From the NCBI GenBank assembly GCA_964489955.1, contig CAZBAV010000001.1, positions 62,001 to 126,000 on the forward strand: a stretch of DNA of 64,000 nucleotides, written 5' to 3'. Below, in pieces: positions 27,801-35,460 of this stretch (position 1 is the first letter of the stretch; every line of letters starts with the position of its first letter). The position numbers were made by a program, and so were the translations under genes. The stretch comes from Leadbetterella sp964489955. Lineage in GTDB: Bacteria > Bacteroidota > Bacteroidia > Cytophagales > Spirosomataceae. Under the pieces are notes generated by a model that saw only the letters and a list, made by a program, of their open reading frames with translations, did not search any database and was not told where the DNA came from.

Positions 27801-28145
27801 TTAGCAGGTCATTATCAAATGTTTTCGGGAATTTCTCTCCCCACAGATGCTTTAGGCAAACCTTACGTGCAACTGTTTTGGAGGTATTACGACAAAGGTG
27901 GTGTAGAAAGTGGAGCCCGCCCCCAGTTAAGGTTAGATGATATATCGGTGATTACTAAAGCTAAGTATAGCAAGGGTACAAGGCAAGAGGGACTTAGTTT
28001 AGTTTATGGGGAAATACAATCTGGAGCTACGATTGAAGCCGGAGATGCTACATATTATGAAGCTTCACGTTCTATCCTCTTGGAAGAGGGCTTTGAAACT
28101 AGCAAAGATGCTATTTTCAAGGCCGTGATAGTAAATTGCGATTAA
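24852..28145 (+). CDS. Secreted lamin-tail / CotH-kinase protein with Cys-terminated C-terminal domain
   Basis: 1097 residues. Order: signal peptide (about 1-20); lamin-tail domain (about 50-190; INEFLASNDN, DWIEIYNDG, DISGFYITDN); chitobiase-C-like segment (about 210-335; TIYYTLDGSEPD); CotH kinase domain (about 340-710; YRIHGGCSRSFPRKSLRV, HNIRERLDNHY, ILFDTDQSVEYDHN); a beta-repeat region with YKFKHWLLNG and YTAVFEE (about 740-820); a C-terminal region of about 220 residues; and a final SILLEEGFE..FKAVIVNCD. CotH proteins phosphorylate proteins from outside the cytoplasm in spore formers; here the role is unknown. The tail matches that of the repeat protein at 9912-11621, suggesting the same surface route. 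Confidence 0.9.
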   Translation: MKFVFISFLFSISYFFSIVSVENKRPNDDEGISRKEVLPNHSGSKSLLTNLYINEFLASNDNVDIPGHDGKDDWIEIYNDGTSPVDISGFYITDNLSTPQKVRLPTSPGSLIVPPKGYLLLICSDNPALGSNHIELGLSASGEAIGFFAPDGTTQIDTYTFGTQRGDVSMGRNPLNLSEWKYFSEPTPGAANNVSQMYDELIPAPVFSHEAGFYNASFALSLESTVSGTTIYYTLDGSEPDMANIEGKTFRYKTEVDAPLQRDTMFSYVYGAPIYISDRSVDPNKLSFKNSSAISGSESFKPNEPVLKGTVVKAIAFKPNSLSEVAVNTYFVFDNTDRFTMPVVSVSLDENKMFDHDTGFYTVGANYAPAGCPQGNYNMGWRHKGYFEYFVKNERVVDRALEYRIHGGCSRSFPRKSLRVLGGSKFEYPIFPRIPERLHRNIILRNSGNNWNTSLMKDAANHVIVDGLHIGKQEAVPSVVFINGEYWGIHNIRERLDNHYLENVYGVSKDSVDMIEVSFGFEAQEGDMNKFNDLQSFILNNNVALDVNYDSLAKLVDIESLIDFNAAHIYFGNLDWPHNNVRMWRKRVDNFNPAIKGVNDGRWRYILFDTDQSVEYDHNLLAEVLAPDAPHKQYNFVFRNAILNNKFRKAFITRFTDLINSNFKTNHTIPIIEHFRDVYLPEMVEHIKRWNVPTFTQWQDRVQSLIDYNLERPGSQRAHIRSYFGLGSGEDLNVSVLDTLQGYVTVNTIDILPTTPGVSNSVYPWSGRYFADQEVTITGKGRKGYKFKHWLLNGNHHSDSATLVFYPRTINTYTAVFEESLYSSNLFPVAKVLDVCGYDFKEWVSSSPGGTYPNNMAFVLLDRVNRGAGEPGLSDTIRTYTTGSYSRSSGTRINGLAEDGISFINTGSGNDDYPSDDTGKLGGAILAINTEGVDSVFVSWLGGTIVPNFRNYAIRLQYRVGDIVDFKDLLDGNGSAIEYNRNTLAGHYQMFSGISLPTDALGKPYVQLFWRYYDKGGVESGARPQLRLDDISVITKAKYSKGTRQEGLSLVYGEIQSGATIEAGDATYYEASRSILLEEGFETSKDAIFKAVIVNCD

Positions 28146-28158
28146 ATCCTGAGTTGTT

Positions 28159-28716
28159 TTACTTAAGATTCCGAGGTTTCCAGCTTACCTCTTCTGTGTT
28201 TTGTTCATGGGTTATTTTCCTTGATAGAACAAAAAGATAGTCCGAAAGACGGTTAAGGTATTTTATTACAAGTGGGTCTACTTCTTCGGTTTCTCCAAGA
28301 CGTATACAAATGCGTTCTGCTCTCCGTGCTACAGTACGTGCCACATGAGCAAAAGATACCGTTTGATGCCCTCCCGGTAAAACAAAAGCTCGTAGCGGTG
28401 GAATTTCATTCGTATATGAATCCATTTCTTTTTCCAGAAGTTCAATATCCGACTCAAAAAGTTCGGGAAGTTTTTTGCGGTTTTGTTCAGGTTCAGAGGC
28501 CAGCTCTGCACCTATTGTGAATAAGCGATCTTGGATTTCTTTTAATAGTTCCCTGCGGCTATGATTCTCAGGTGCATCACGTAATACGCCTATCCATGAG
28601 TTGAGTTCATCCACCGTTCCATAGGACTCAATTTTTAGGTCGGCCTTAGAAACCCTGGTACCACCTACAAGTGAAGTTTGTCCCTTGTCCCCAGTTTTTG
28701 TGTAAATTTTTATCAT
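28159..28716 (-). CDS. Cob(I)yrinic acid a,c-diamide adenosyltransferase, PduO type
   Basis: 185 residues, normal for PduO-type ATP:cob(I)alamin adenosyltransferases. It has KIYTKTGDKGQTSLVGG at the N-terminus, SYGTVDELNSWIG, then FVLPGGH and the ARTVARRAER active-site helix, ending with YLNRLSDYLFVLSRK. It transfers adenosyl from ATP to cob(I)alamin in the cytoplasm, making coenzyme B12. The gene stands alone between plus-strand genes, so cobalamin may be taken up rather than made; no B12 synthesis gene is in the window. Confidence 0.94.
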   Translation of the reverse strand: MIKIYTKTGDKGQTSLVGGTRVSKADLKIESYGTVDELNSWIGVLRDAPENHSRRELLKEIQDRLFTIGAELASEPEQNRKKLPELFESDIELLEKEMDSYTNEIPPLRAFVLPGGHQTVSFAHVARTVARRAERICIRLGETEEVDPLVIKYLNRLSDYLFVLSRKITHEQNTEEVSWKPRNLK

Positions 28717-28788
28717 GATTTGTCAACTTATGGGTCTACCTTTGTGTTATGTTTTTTTGGGTTCAAAGATAAAAGTAATAAGTGGGTA

Positions 28789-29292
28789 ATGACAAATGTT
28801 TTTTTTAAGTTCTGGCGTATTGGATCGGCTGCATTAGTAACTATAGTATTATTGTTTTGTTATACCACACTTCCTGATACCATTGCGTTTGGTCATGATG
28901 AGGCAGGCAATGCCGTAAATTTTGTTGAGAAACAGAAGTTTTTTTATTGGGCAGCTGCCGTAATTTTTGGCGTTAATTTTTTGGTGGGATTATTAGAAAA
29001 TGCTGTAGTTAAGCTTGACTTTAGGAGCTTACTGAAAAACAGTAGCTGGGGAAAGTATCCTGCATCCACCAGGGCATTTTTTAAGGGATGGTTCTCTGCA
29101 TTTTTAGCATTTGTAAATACTTATTTGGTGTTTGTGATATTAGGTTTAAATAATATTAACTCCACTACATACAAAGAGCTGGATTTTAACTATAACTATC
29201 TCCTCCTGTTAGGGTTATTTATAATGTTGATTATTTTTATTTTTATACCTTACAAACTTTTGGCTACAGAAGCTCCTGCCAATGAAGATTGA
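28789..29292 (+). CDS. DUF1648-like membrane protein
   Basis: 167 residues from MTNVFFKFWRIG; a start 37 codons earlier would run into the promoter region and the divergent gene. About four membrane helices (13-30, 60-80, 107-127, 143-163). LPDTIAFGHDEAGNAVNFVEKQKFFY after helix 1 has the LPdxIxxHxxxxGxxxxxxxK pattern of DUF1648/SdpI-like proteins. Its end overlaps the queA start by 11 bases, so translation is coupled. A TACCTTTG at 28737-28744 may be its promoter element. Function unknown. Confidence 0.65.
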   Translation: MTNVFFKFWRIGSAALVTIVLLFCYTTLPDTIAFGHDEAGNAVNFVEKQKFFYWAAAVIFGVNFLVGLLENAVVKLDFRSLLKNSSWGKYPASTRAFFKGWFSAFLAFVNTYLVFVILGLNNINSTTYKELDFNYNYLLLLGLFIMLIIFIFIPYKLLATEAPANED

Positions 29293-30457
29293 TATTTCGG
29301 AATATGATTACGGTTTAGATGATGCACAAATAGCCAAGTATCCCGTAAGTCCGAGAGACCAGTCTAAACTTTTAGTGTATAAAAATGGAGAAATCCAGCA
29401 TAAGCACTTCTATGAAATCGCTGGTTTTTTGCCTGCTAATACCCATCTGGTATTAAATAATACCAAAGTTATTCCCGCCCGCCTGCATTTTAGAAGGAAA
29501 ACAGGGGCTGTAATAGAGATATTCTTACTTAACCCAATTTTGCCATCTACGGTTTTGCCGTTAGTTATGGAAAACACTTCGGCTACGGTTTGGCATTGTG
29601 TGGTGGGTAATAAAAAGAAGTGGAAGGATGGAGAGGTTTTGGTTGGGGAATTTCCTGGTGGAAGTATAGAAGCTTCTTGGCAAGAGATTAACGAAAATAA
29701 CGTCCAATTAAAGTGGAGTGGTGGACAGCCGCTTGCTCAGGTGTTAGAATTGTATGGCAATGTCCCCTTGCCTCCTTACTTAAATAGAGAAAGTGAGAGT
29801 GCGGATACAGAAAACTACCAAACTATCTATTCAGAGAATGAAGGAGCTGTAGCAGCACCTACGGCTGGTTTGCACTTTACAGATAAGGTTTTTGATGAAC
29901 TTGAAAAGAAAGGGGTTCAGAAAAGCTTTGTGACCTTGCATGTGGGAGCGGGTACTTTTATGCCTGTAAAAGAAGCCAACGCCATAAATCACCCTATGCA
30001 TTCTGAGCAAATTGTGGTGGAGAAATCATTTTTAGAGGCCTTAATCAAGAATTCTGAGTTTATTGTACCGGTGGGAACTACTTCCATGCGTACGTTGGAG
30101 AGTTTGTATTGGTTTGGGGTGAAAATTCTTGAAGGCGGAAATACGTTTTTTATAGAAAAGCTTTTTCCTTATCAAGACCATGAAAGCTTTACCATGAAAC
30201 AGGCCTTTCAAGGTATAATAGATTTTATGGGAGAGGAGGAACAATTGGTTGGTAGTACGGAAATTATGATTTTCCCCGGTTACCAATTTAGGGTTTGTAA
30301 GGCATTAATTACCAATTTCCACCAGCCAGCTTCTACTTTATTACTTTTGGTGGCAGCATTGGTAGGAGAAGAAAAGTGGAAAGAGATTTATGATGAGGCA
30401 AAAAAGACAGATTATAGGTTTTTAAGTTTTGGGGATTCTAGTTTATTAACACCATGA
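29282..30457 (+). CDS. queA: S-adenosylmethionine:tRNA ribosyltransferase-isomerase
   Basis: 391 residues. QueA signatures are YDYGLDDAQIAKYP, DQSKLLVY, NNTKVIPARL near residue 60, GNVPLPPYL, ENEGAVAAPTAGLHFT, TLHVGAGTF, PVGTTSMRTLES, and a C-terminal LITNFHQPASTLLLLVAAL. The enzyme adds the ribosyl part of AdoMet to preQ1 in tRNA, giving epoxyqueuosine. It starts inside the upstream membrane gene and its stop overlaps the ATG of the next gene (ATGA). It is somewhat longer than the usual 340-350 residues, as is common in this phylum. Confidence 0.95.
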   Translation: MKIDISEYDYGLDDAQIAKYPVSPRDQSKLLVYKNGEIQHKHFYEIAGFLPANTHLVLNNTKVIPARLHFRRKTGAVIEIFLLNPILPSTVLPLVMENTSATVWHCVVGNKKKWKDGEVLVGEFPGGSIEASWQEINENNVQLKWSGGQPLAQVLELYGNVPLPPYLNRESESADTENYQTIYSENEGAVAAPTAGLHFTDKVFDELEKKGVQKSFVTLHVGAGTFMPVKEANAINHPMHSEQIVVEKSFLEALIKNSEFIVPVGTTSMRTLESLYWFGVKILEGGNTFFIEKLFPYQDHESFTMKQAFQGIIDFMGEEEQLVGSTEIMIFPGYQFRVCKALITNFHQPASTLLLLVAALVGEEKWKEIYDEAKKTDYRFLSFGDSSLLTP

Positions 30458-30942
30458 GAATAGTAGTAAGTGTATTATGTGGCCTATGGCTTCTCTCTTG
30501 TGGAAACGCGAAACAAATAGATACATCGGAAATTAAAGATGTTATGCGTAACAGTAAGGTGAAAAGGGTTACGGAGAAAGAAATTTTGCAGGAAGTTAAT
30601 GATGTTGGGTTAGGAATAGAGGAGAAACTTAATGGTGACTATAGGATTGAGTGTGTAGATAATCTTGAGCTAAACGGATTTGCTGTAGAGCTTTTTACTA
30701 CCAGGTATATGGAGGGCGGAGATGACCCAGCCAGCAAAAAGTCTCAACTTTTAGATGCATACAAATTTGGACTTGCAAACGGGCAAGAAACTGGCTCTAA
30801 TATTCAAGCTCTGAATGATACACTCTATATATACAGTTTTCCGTTAAAGAAAAGCTCTTTTATACATACTTCATGTGGTTCTGACTTGGCTTTTGTGAAT
30901 ATCTCAAAATCTGTCATCGTAAAATCTATTCATAAAAAATGA
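30454..30942 (+). CDS. Hypothetical lipoprotein
   Basis: 162 residues with a clear lipoprotein signal (CGLWLLSC, Cys16). The mature part is mixed alpha/beta, with SEIKDVMRNSKVKRVTEKEILQEVNDVG followed by YRIECVD and, near the C-terminus, FIHTSCGSDLAFVNISKSVI. Two further Cys (about residues 67 and 147) might pair in the periplasm. No family recognised. It overlaps queA by 4 bases at its 5' end and the serine hydrolase gene by 4 bases at its 3' end, so three genes are coupled. Confidence 0.72.
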   Translation: MRIVVSVLCGLWLLSCGNAKQIDTSEIKDVMRNSKVKRVTEKEILQEVNDVGLGIEEKLNGDYRIECVDNLELNGFAVELFTTRYMEGGDDPASKKSQLLDAYKFGLANGQETGSNIQALNDTLYIYSFPLKKSSFIHTSCGSDLAFVNISKSVIVKSIHKK

Positions 30943-31952
30943 GGCTAGTTGTTGCACTCTTGTGCTTTGTTTTCTGTCATTCTGTATCTGCCCAAAATCT
31001 AAAAAAAGAGATCAACTCCATTCTTGCGGGAAGTCCTTTACAGCCATTTAGTGGGGTGGTTTTAATGGTGAAAGGAAAAGAGGTTTTATATCAGAAAGTA
31101 CAAGGTTCCGGCAAAAAGAATCAACCTATAAAGATAGATAGTCGTTTTGTGGTTGGTTCCATTAGTAAGCAGTTTACAGGAGCTCTATTGTTGCGTGAAA
31201 TAGATGCTGGTAGGTTGGATGTGAATTTGCCTATACGACATTATCTACCGGAATTACCTCAGAAATGGGCCGATACTGTAACAGCCCACCACCTTATCAC
31301 ACATATGCATGGAATACGGAAGCTAGACCAGCCTACGGTATTTGCGGTAGGAAGTAAGTATGAGTACTCGCAAATAGGGTTTAAATTGCTAGAAATGGTG
31401 ATGGAAAAGACATCTGGTAAGAGTTTTAAGGAGCTATCTACAGAACTTTTTGCAGAGTGCGGCTTGACTCATACATTTCATCCGGATGAAAAACGTAATA
31501 TTGAGATTGTCACAAGTTTTACGTGGAAAGGCGGCACGCTAGAAGTTGAAAAGAGTAGCTTAATGCATTATCCATCCGCAGGGTCATTTATTTCTACAGC
31601 CCAAGATTTAGTAAAATGGAATAAACTTTTTTATAGTGGGAAACTGTTCTCTCCTACGTCTTTCAAGACACTCACAACCAAACAAGATGGTGCGGTAAGA
31701 CAGCATCCACTTTTTCAGGATACTTACTATGGTTATGGAATTACTGTAGATAATAAAGATAGTATTGTTCAGTACGGACAAACCGGGTTTGCTCCTGGTT
31801 TTGTATCCTTAAACTTTTATTACCCCGAGAAAGATTTGAGCCTTGTAATCTTATCCAATGTAGTGTGGGATGAAAACGATATCCAAAATGCCTTCACTTA
31901 CCACATGAGTATTTGGAAGAAGGTAAGAGAGAATATAAAAAGCTGGAAATAA
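30939..31952 (+). CDS. Serine hydrolase, class C beta-lactamase fold
   Basis: 337 residues with a signal peptide (SVSAQ). Motifs of the beta-lactamase/PBP-like family: SxxK as SISK near residue 77, YxN position occupied by YSQ (EYSQIGFKLLE), and HTG position occupied by QTG (QYGQTGFAPG). These last two replacements are conservative, and activity as an esterase or peptidase remains likely, though a beta-lactamase is not implied. It is the last of a coupled set beginning with the membrane gene at 28789. Confidence 0.86.
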   Translation: MRLVVALLCFVFCHSVSAQNLKKEINSILAGSPLQPFSGVVLMVKGKEVLYQKVQGSGKKNQPIKIDSRFVVGSISKQFTGALLLREIDAGRLDVNLPIRHYLPELPQKWADTVTAHHLITHMHGIRKLDQPTVFAVGSKYEYSQIGFKLLEMVMEKTSGKSFKELSTELFAECGLTHTFHPDEKRNIEIVTSFTWKGGTLEVEKSSLMHYPSAGSFISTAQDLVKWNKLFYSGKLFSPTSFKTLTTKQDGAVRQHPLFQDTYYGYGITVDNKDSIVQYGQTGFAPGFVSLNFYYPEKDLSLVILSNVVWDENDIQNAFTYHMSIWKKVRENIKSWK

Positions 31953-32014
31953 CCGTGGATTAAAAGATACTTTGAACTTTTATCCCCTTATTTTTGTGTA
32001 AAACCTTCGTTTAC

Positions 32015-33508
32015 ATGAAAAGAGCCTTCTTACATTTATTTTTAATAATTCTTAGTCCGGTTTATATTTTTGCTCAAACTACGGCAGAACGCATAATAGC
32101 AATTACTCCACAAATAAATCAGTTTTTTACCGACTTCAAAGTCAAAAATAATCTATCTAGTGTATCTTATGCATTAGTTTTAGATGGTAAAATCATCCAT
32201 GAAAACTATGATGGAGTAATAAATCACCAAACCCAGAAAATAGCTGATAGGAGCTCGGTATACCGTATCGCTTCTATGTCAAAGAGTTTTGCTGGTGTAG
32301 CCATTTTGCAACTTCGTGATGCCGGGAAACTAAAAATGGACGACCCCATAGTACAGTACATTCCTGAATTAAAAGGACAAAAGTATTCAGAAGACTCGCC
32401 TGACATTACCATCCGTCATTTACTGACCCACGCTGCAGGTTTTCCTGAAGATAATCCATGGGGCGACAGACAGTTAGGTATATCAGACCAAGAAATGTTA
32501 GAAATGTTTAAGAAAGGGATTTCATTTTCTAACGAGCCCGGTGTAGGTTATGAATACAGTAATATGGCTTTTGCTATGCTAGGTTATATTATTAAGAAAG
32601 TTTCCGGTAAAACTTACCAGCAGTATATAAAAGAGAATGTCTGGAAACCTCTGGGCATGGAAGATACCTATTGGGATTACACTAAAGTGCCTAAAGAGCA
32701 AATGGTGTTGGGTTACAGGTGGGTTAAAGGAGCGTTTGTTCCACAACCTATAGAAGGAGATGGGGCTTATGGAATTATGGGTGGCATACTGACTTCCACA
32801 GGCGATTTTAGTAAATATATGGCTTTTCATCAAAGTCCTTACGGCAATATCGGTAATTACACCAACGTACTTAAAAATAGTTCTATAAAAGAGATGCACT
32901 TTGCATGGAACTTTAATAACTATAATCAGCGGGGTTTTGAGGGTAACGGTAACCCATGTCATAATTTATCTTTTTACGGATATGGTCTACGGATTGATAA
33001 AAATTGCGATAATATAAACATGTTAGGACATTCAGGGGGCTTGCCCGGATATGGCTCTGATTGGAAGATTGCTACTGACTACGGTTTGGGCATAGTTACA
33101 CTTAGTAATGGTACATATGGAAGTGCAGCTTTACTGAATAATAAAGTACTACCTTTTATCATAAAGAATGCAAAGCTAGATGCAAAGATTTTTCCTGTAC
33201 ATTCAATTTTAAAACAAAGACAAAACGAGCTTATGACTCTGTTACCTTCTTGGAATAAAGGTGTGGAATCAGAAATTTTTGCCGTTAATTTTTTCTCTGA
33301 TTATTATGTAAATATGCTTAAAGAAGAAACAGAAGCCGCCTTTGAGAAGATAGGTTCGGTAAAGAAAGTAAAAGACATTTTAGCAGAAAATGCATTGCGA
33401 GGGGAGTTTATAGTAGAAGGAGAAAAAGGTAATCTAGCTATTAAGTTTACATTATCTCCCGAAAATCCACCATTGATTCAGGCTTACAGTATTAAGGTTT
33501 TGGACTAA
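32015..33508 (+). CDS. Serine hydrolase, class C beta-lactamase fold
   Basis: 497 residues from MKRAFLHLFLII, which gives a normal signal peptide (ending FAQ); a Met seven codons upstream is less likely. Motifs are SMSK near residue 89, YSN in YEYSNMAFAMLGYII, and HSG in HSGGLPGYG, a complete set. About 110 extra C-terminal residues form a beta-rich add-on domain often seen on these enzymes. It is probably a periplasmic or surface esterase/peptidase. It is longer than, and only distantly related to, the neighbouring serine hydrolase, and has its own 62-bp leader. Confidence 0.88.
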   Translation: MKRAFLHLFLIILSPVYIFAQTTAERIIAITPQINQFFTDFKVKNNLSSVSYALVLDGKIIHENYDGVINHQTQKIADRSSVYRIASMSKSFAGVAILQLRDAGKLKMDDPIVQYIPELKGQKYSEDSPDITIRHLLTHAAGFPEDNPWGDRQLGISDQEMLEMFKKGISFSNEPGVGYEYSNMAFAMLGYIIKKVSGKTYQQYIKENVWKPLGMEDTYWDYTKVPKEQMVLGYRWVKGAFVPQPIEGDGAYGIMGGILTSTGDFSKYMAFHQSPYGNIGNYTNVLKNSSIKEMHFAWNFNNYNQRGFEGNGNPCHNLSFYGYGLRIDKNCDNINMLGHSGGLPGYGSDWKIATDYGLGIVTLSNGTYGSAALLNNKVLPFIIKNAKLDAKIFPVHSILKQRQNELMTLLPSWNKGVESEIFAVNFFSDYYVNMLKEETEAAFEKIGSVKKVKDILAENALRGEFIVEGEKGNLAIKFTLSPENPPLIQAYSIKVLD

Positions 33509-33686
33509 TTTATTAAGATTTTTTATAAATAGACGGGTTGTTACGGAATAGATTCATAAGTACAGGAGTAAGTTGAAGATTTGTAAATTTGAAAGGTATA
33601 TGGTTGATTGAAAAGGAGTTGAAAGTATTGTAATATTGAAAAAAAACGTCACTTTTGTTTCAGTTTTCACCATAATAATCAAGGCT

Positions 33687-34379
33687 ATGAATATCAAATC
33701 TTACTTACTAGTAGTATTGTGCTTAGGAAGTACCGCCTTATTTTGTCAGTCTGTGACCATAGAACCAGGCAGCCGAAATTCCAAACAGAAGTTGGAGGGA
33801 AATCTAGAAGTTAAAAGTAAAATAGAAAGCAGACGTGACGGTGTGTCTTTTGGTGACGGAACAAACTTGACTACAGCGAATCAAAACCCGGTCTTTCCTC
33901 ACAGACATTTTAGCCTGCCTATTCTTGCCAGATTTCGTAATCCCAATATTCAAGGAGAAGTAACTAGTCCACCTGCATTTGCAAATCAGGTAGAATTGTA
34001 TGCAGCAAACTTTGATTTGGAGCGGAACGCAACCGGGGCGTATACTTCGGGACCAAAGGTTTTTAGGCCTTTTGTTATAAAAAAGAGTCTGGATAAAGCC
34101 TCGCTTGGCATCATGCATGCTTACAATATTAACCAAGACATAGAAGAAATAATTATTACAATTAGACAAGTGAATGCATCAATGGGGCAAGGGGCTGAGG
34201 GTAATCCTAGATTTGTTTATGTCTTAAACCATGCACGTGTTATTGATGTGAGACACATTGAGATGCTTGATGAAAATGGGGTATTTTATATAAGTGAAGA
34301 GGTACGACTGACTTATCAAAGCATTGAGATAAGAGATCTGTTAAATAACACGGATGTTTTTATAGATGGCGTGCCTTGA
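33687..34379 (+). CDS. Secreted Hcp-like (T6SS tube family) protein
   Basis: 230 residues from MNIKSYLLVVLC with a signal peptide cut near LFCQ; an upstream Met (33636) would add a second hydrophobic stretch. The last 150 residues follow the Hcp/TssD pattern: IQGEVTSPPAFANQVELYAANFDLER, FRPFVIKKSLDKASLGIMHA, IEEIIITIR, YVLNHARVIDVRHIE, and SEEVRLTYQSIEIRD. Classical Hcp proteins form T6SS tubes and lack a signal peptide. No other T6SS gene is present. Function outside T6SS is possible; related exported proteins occur in environmental bacteria. The assignment is by pattern only. Confidence 0.6.
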   Translation: MNIKSYLLVVLCLGSTALFCQSVTIEPGSRNSKQKLEGNLEVKSKIESRRDGVSFGDGTNLTTANQNPVFPHRHFSLPILARFRNPNIQGEVTSPPAFANQVELYAANFDLERNATGAYTSGPKVFRPFVIKKSLDKASLGIMHAYNINQDIEEIIITIRQVNASMGQGAEGNPRFVYVLNHARVIDVRHIEMLDENGVFYISEEVRLTYQSIEIRDLLNNTDVFIDGVP

Positions 34380-34387
34380 AAAAACAA

Positions 34388-34413
34388 AAAACGTATGGAG
34401 GATCATACGTTTT
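34388..34413. terminator. Bidirectional hairpin terminator
   Basis: Stem AAAACGTATG/CATACGTTTT with a 6-base loop and A/T runs on either side, between the convergent Hcp-like and membrane-protein genes. Confidence 0.82.
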
Positions 34414-34434
34414 CTATCTCAGCTAAACTTGCTA

Positions 34435-34896
34435 TTAAAATGCTCTCAAATAGGGTCTTGCTACACCAGAAAACTCCCATGGAATAGATGCAAGAATTAA
34501 GATAATGGCTATGATAAACCAGATGGCTATAGTTTTGAACTTTATTAAATCACTAGTAGCTCTTTTACTTTTGGCAGAGCCCATGGTTATTAAAACAATA
34601 GCTACTATCATAATAAGGGCGTGCTCCATTCCAAAAAAGCGTAACTCTTGTATTTTTATAGAGCCTTTGAAATCTCCCATGAATGCTTTAGTAATTGGGC
34701 TCACAAAGTAAAGAACTAGACCTATAACCAACTGCAAGTGTGCTGCTATTACCGTAAATAAGCGTAGTTTATTATCCACACTGTTGTATTGCTTTTTGCC
34801 AAGCCATCCAGCAAGAGATTTTGCTATAGTTACCAGAATAATTATTAGGAAAATCCACCTAAGTACAGAGTGAGTTGCTAGTAAATGAGGGTACAT
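34435..34896 (-). CDS. Four-helix membrane protein (cytochrome-b-like annotation in relatives)
   Basis: 153 residues from MYPHLLATHSVLRWIFL; the longer frame adds 11 polar codons and is less likely. Four membrane helices, with His residues in or near them (HLLATHS, AAHLQLVIGL, MEHALIMI) that could hold heme. Similar short proteins of Bacteroidota are labelled cytochrome B-like without experimental support. TAATTTTG on the minus strand (34922-34915) upstream fits the promoter element. Function unknown. Confidence 0.7.
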   Translation of the reverse strand: MYPHLLATHSVLRWIFLIIILVTIAKSLAGWLGKKQYNSVDNKLRLFTVIAAHLQLVIGLVLYFVSPITKAFMGDFKGSIKIQELRFFGMEHALIMIVAIVLITMGSAKSKRATSDLIKFKTIAIWFIIAIILILASIPWEFSGVARPYLRAF

Positions 34897-34981
34897 ATTT
34901 GTTTGTTTTTTATTCAAAATTAAGTGCATTTTCTTTAGGGAGGTAATGAGTAAGTCTATATGGAAAAATTCTAAATTTGAT

Positions 34982-35011
34982 TTTGCATTTCATAGAAAAC
35001 TATTAGTTTTA
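34982..35011 (+). promoter_or_regulatory. Candidate promoter of the metal-efflux operon
   Basis: TTTG (34982-34985), 18-base spacer, TAGTTTTA (35004-35011), one mismatch from TAnnTTTG. The ATG of the Cys-rich gene is only 8 bp further, implying a very short leader. Confidence 0.45.
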
Positions 35012-35019
35012 CATCGAAA

Positions 35020-35346
35020 ATGAAGACATTATCACTCATTATGGGTCTCTTTATGTTCTGCTTGGCTTTTATGCCATGTGCAGACAGCCCTGGTGTGTGC
35101 AAAAAGGAAGTACATCTAGCAGGTACAGATGATGGTCATGCACATAATAGTAGTGAAGAAGATAACTGTCCCCCATTTTGTTCATGTAATTGCTGTGGAG
35201 TAAGTATAGCCTTGTATTTTCATCCTTTCAAAGCAAAAGAACCTCAAGCAATAGTTGCAATTTCGCAAGAAATTCTTTCTATATATCCCTCATATATTCC
35301 TGCCTTCTACGGCAATATCTGGCAACCGCCTAAGATTAATGCTTAA
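35020..35346 (+). CDS. Small exported Cys/His-rich protein (DUF6660-like) of metal-efflux operon
   Basis: 108 residues with a signal peptide (about 1-20). The mature part has nine Cys, including the cluster CPPFCSCNCCG near residue 52, and DGHAHN, a metal-binding look. Small proteins of this kind precede CusA-type operons in many Bacteroidota, which agrees with the position 114 bp before the pump gene. A periplasmic metal chaperone or sensor role is an inference. The promoter lies directly upstream. Confidence 0.75.
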   Translation: MKTLSLIMGLFMFCLAFMPCADSPGVCKKEVHLAGTDDGHAHNSSEEDNCPPFCSCNCCGVSIALYFHPFKAKEPQAIVAISQEILSIYPSYIPAFYGNIWQPPKINA

Positions 35347-35460
35347 ATTTTAATGTCAATGATTTTTGTTTAGTGGATTCCCGTTAGGCATTCTTCATTA
35401 TGTGGTGTTGTTTTAAGGCAACATCTTTACAATTAATAATTTATCATTAATAAATATAAT

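Noticed and set aside
31971..31996. TTTG / TATTTTTG promoter before the second serine hydrolase
   Set aside because: The second element matches, but the spacer is only 14 bases, too short for the Bacteroidota consensus.
30939..33508. Beta-lactamase resistance genes
   Set aside because: Both belong to the broad class C-like serine hydrolase family, but one has YSQ and QTG in place of YxN and (K/H)TG, and neither shows evidence of being a true AmpC.
33636..34379. Full type VI secretion locus around the Hcp-like gene
   Set aside because: Neighbours are serine hydrolases and a membrane protein; no TssB, TssC, VgrG, ClpV or baseplate genes are present.
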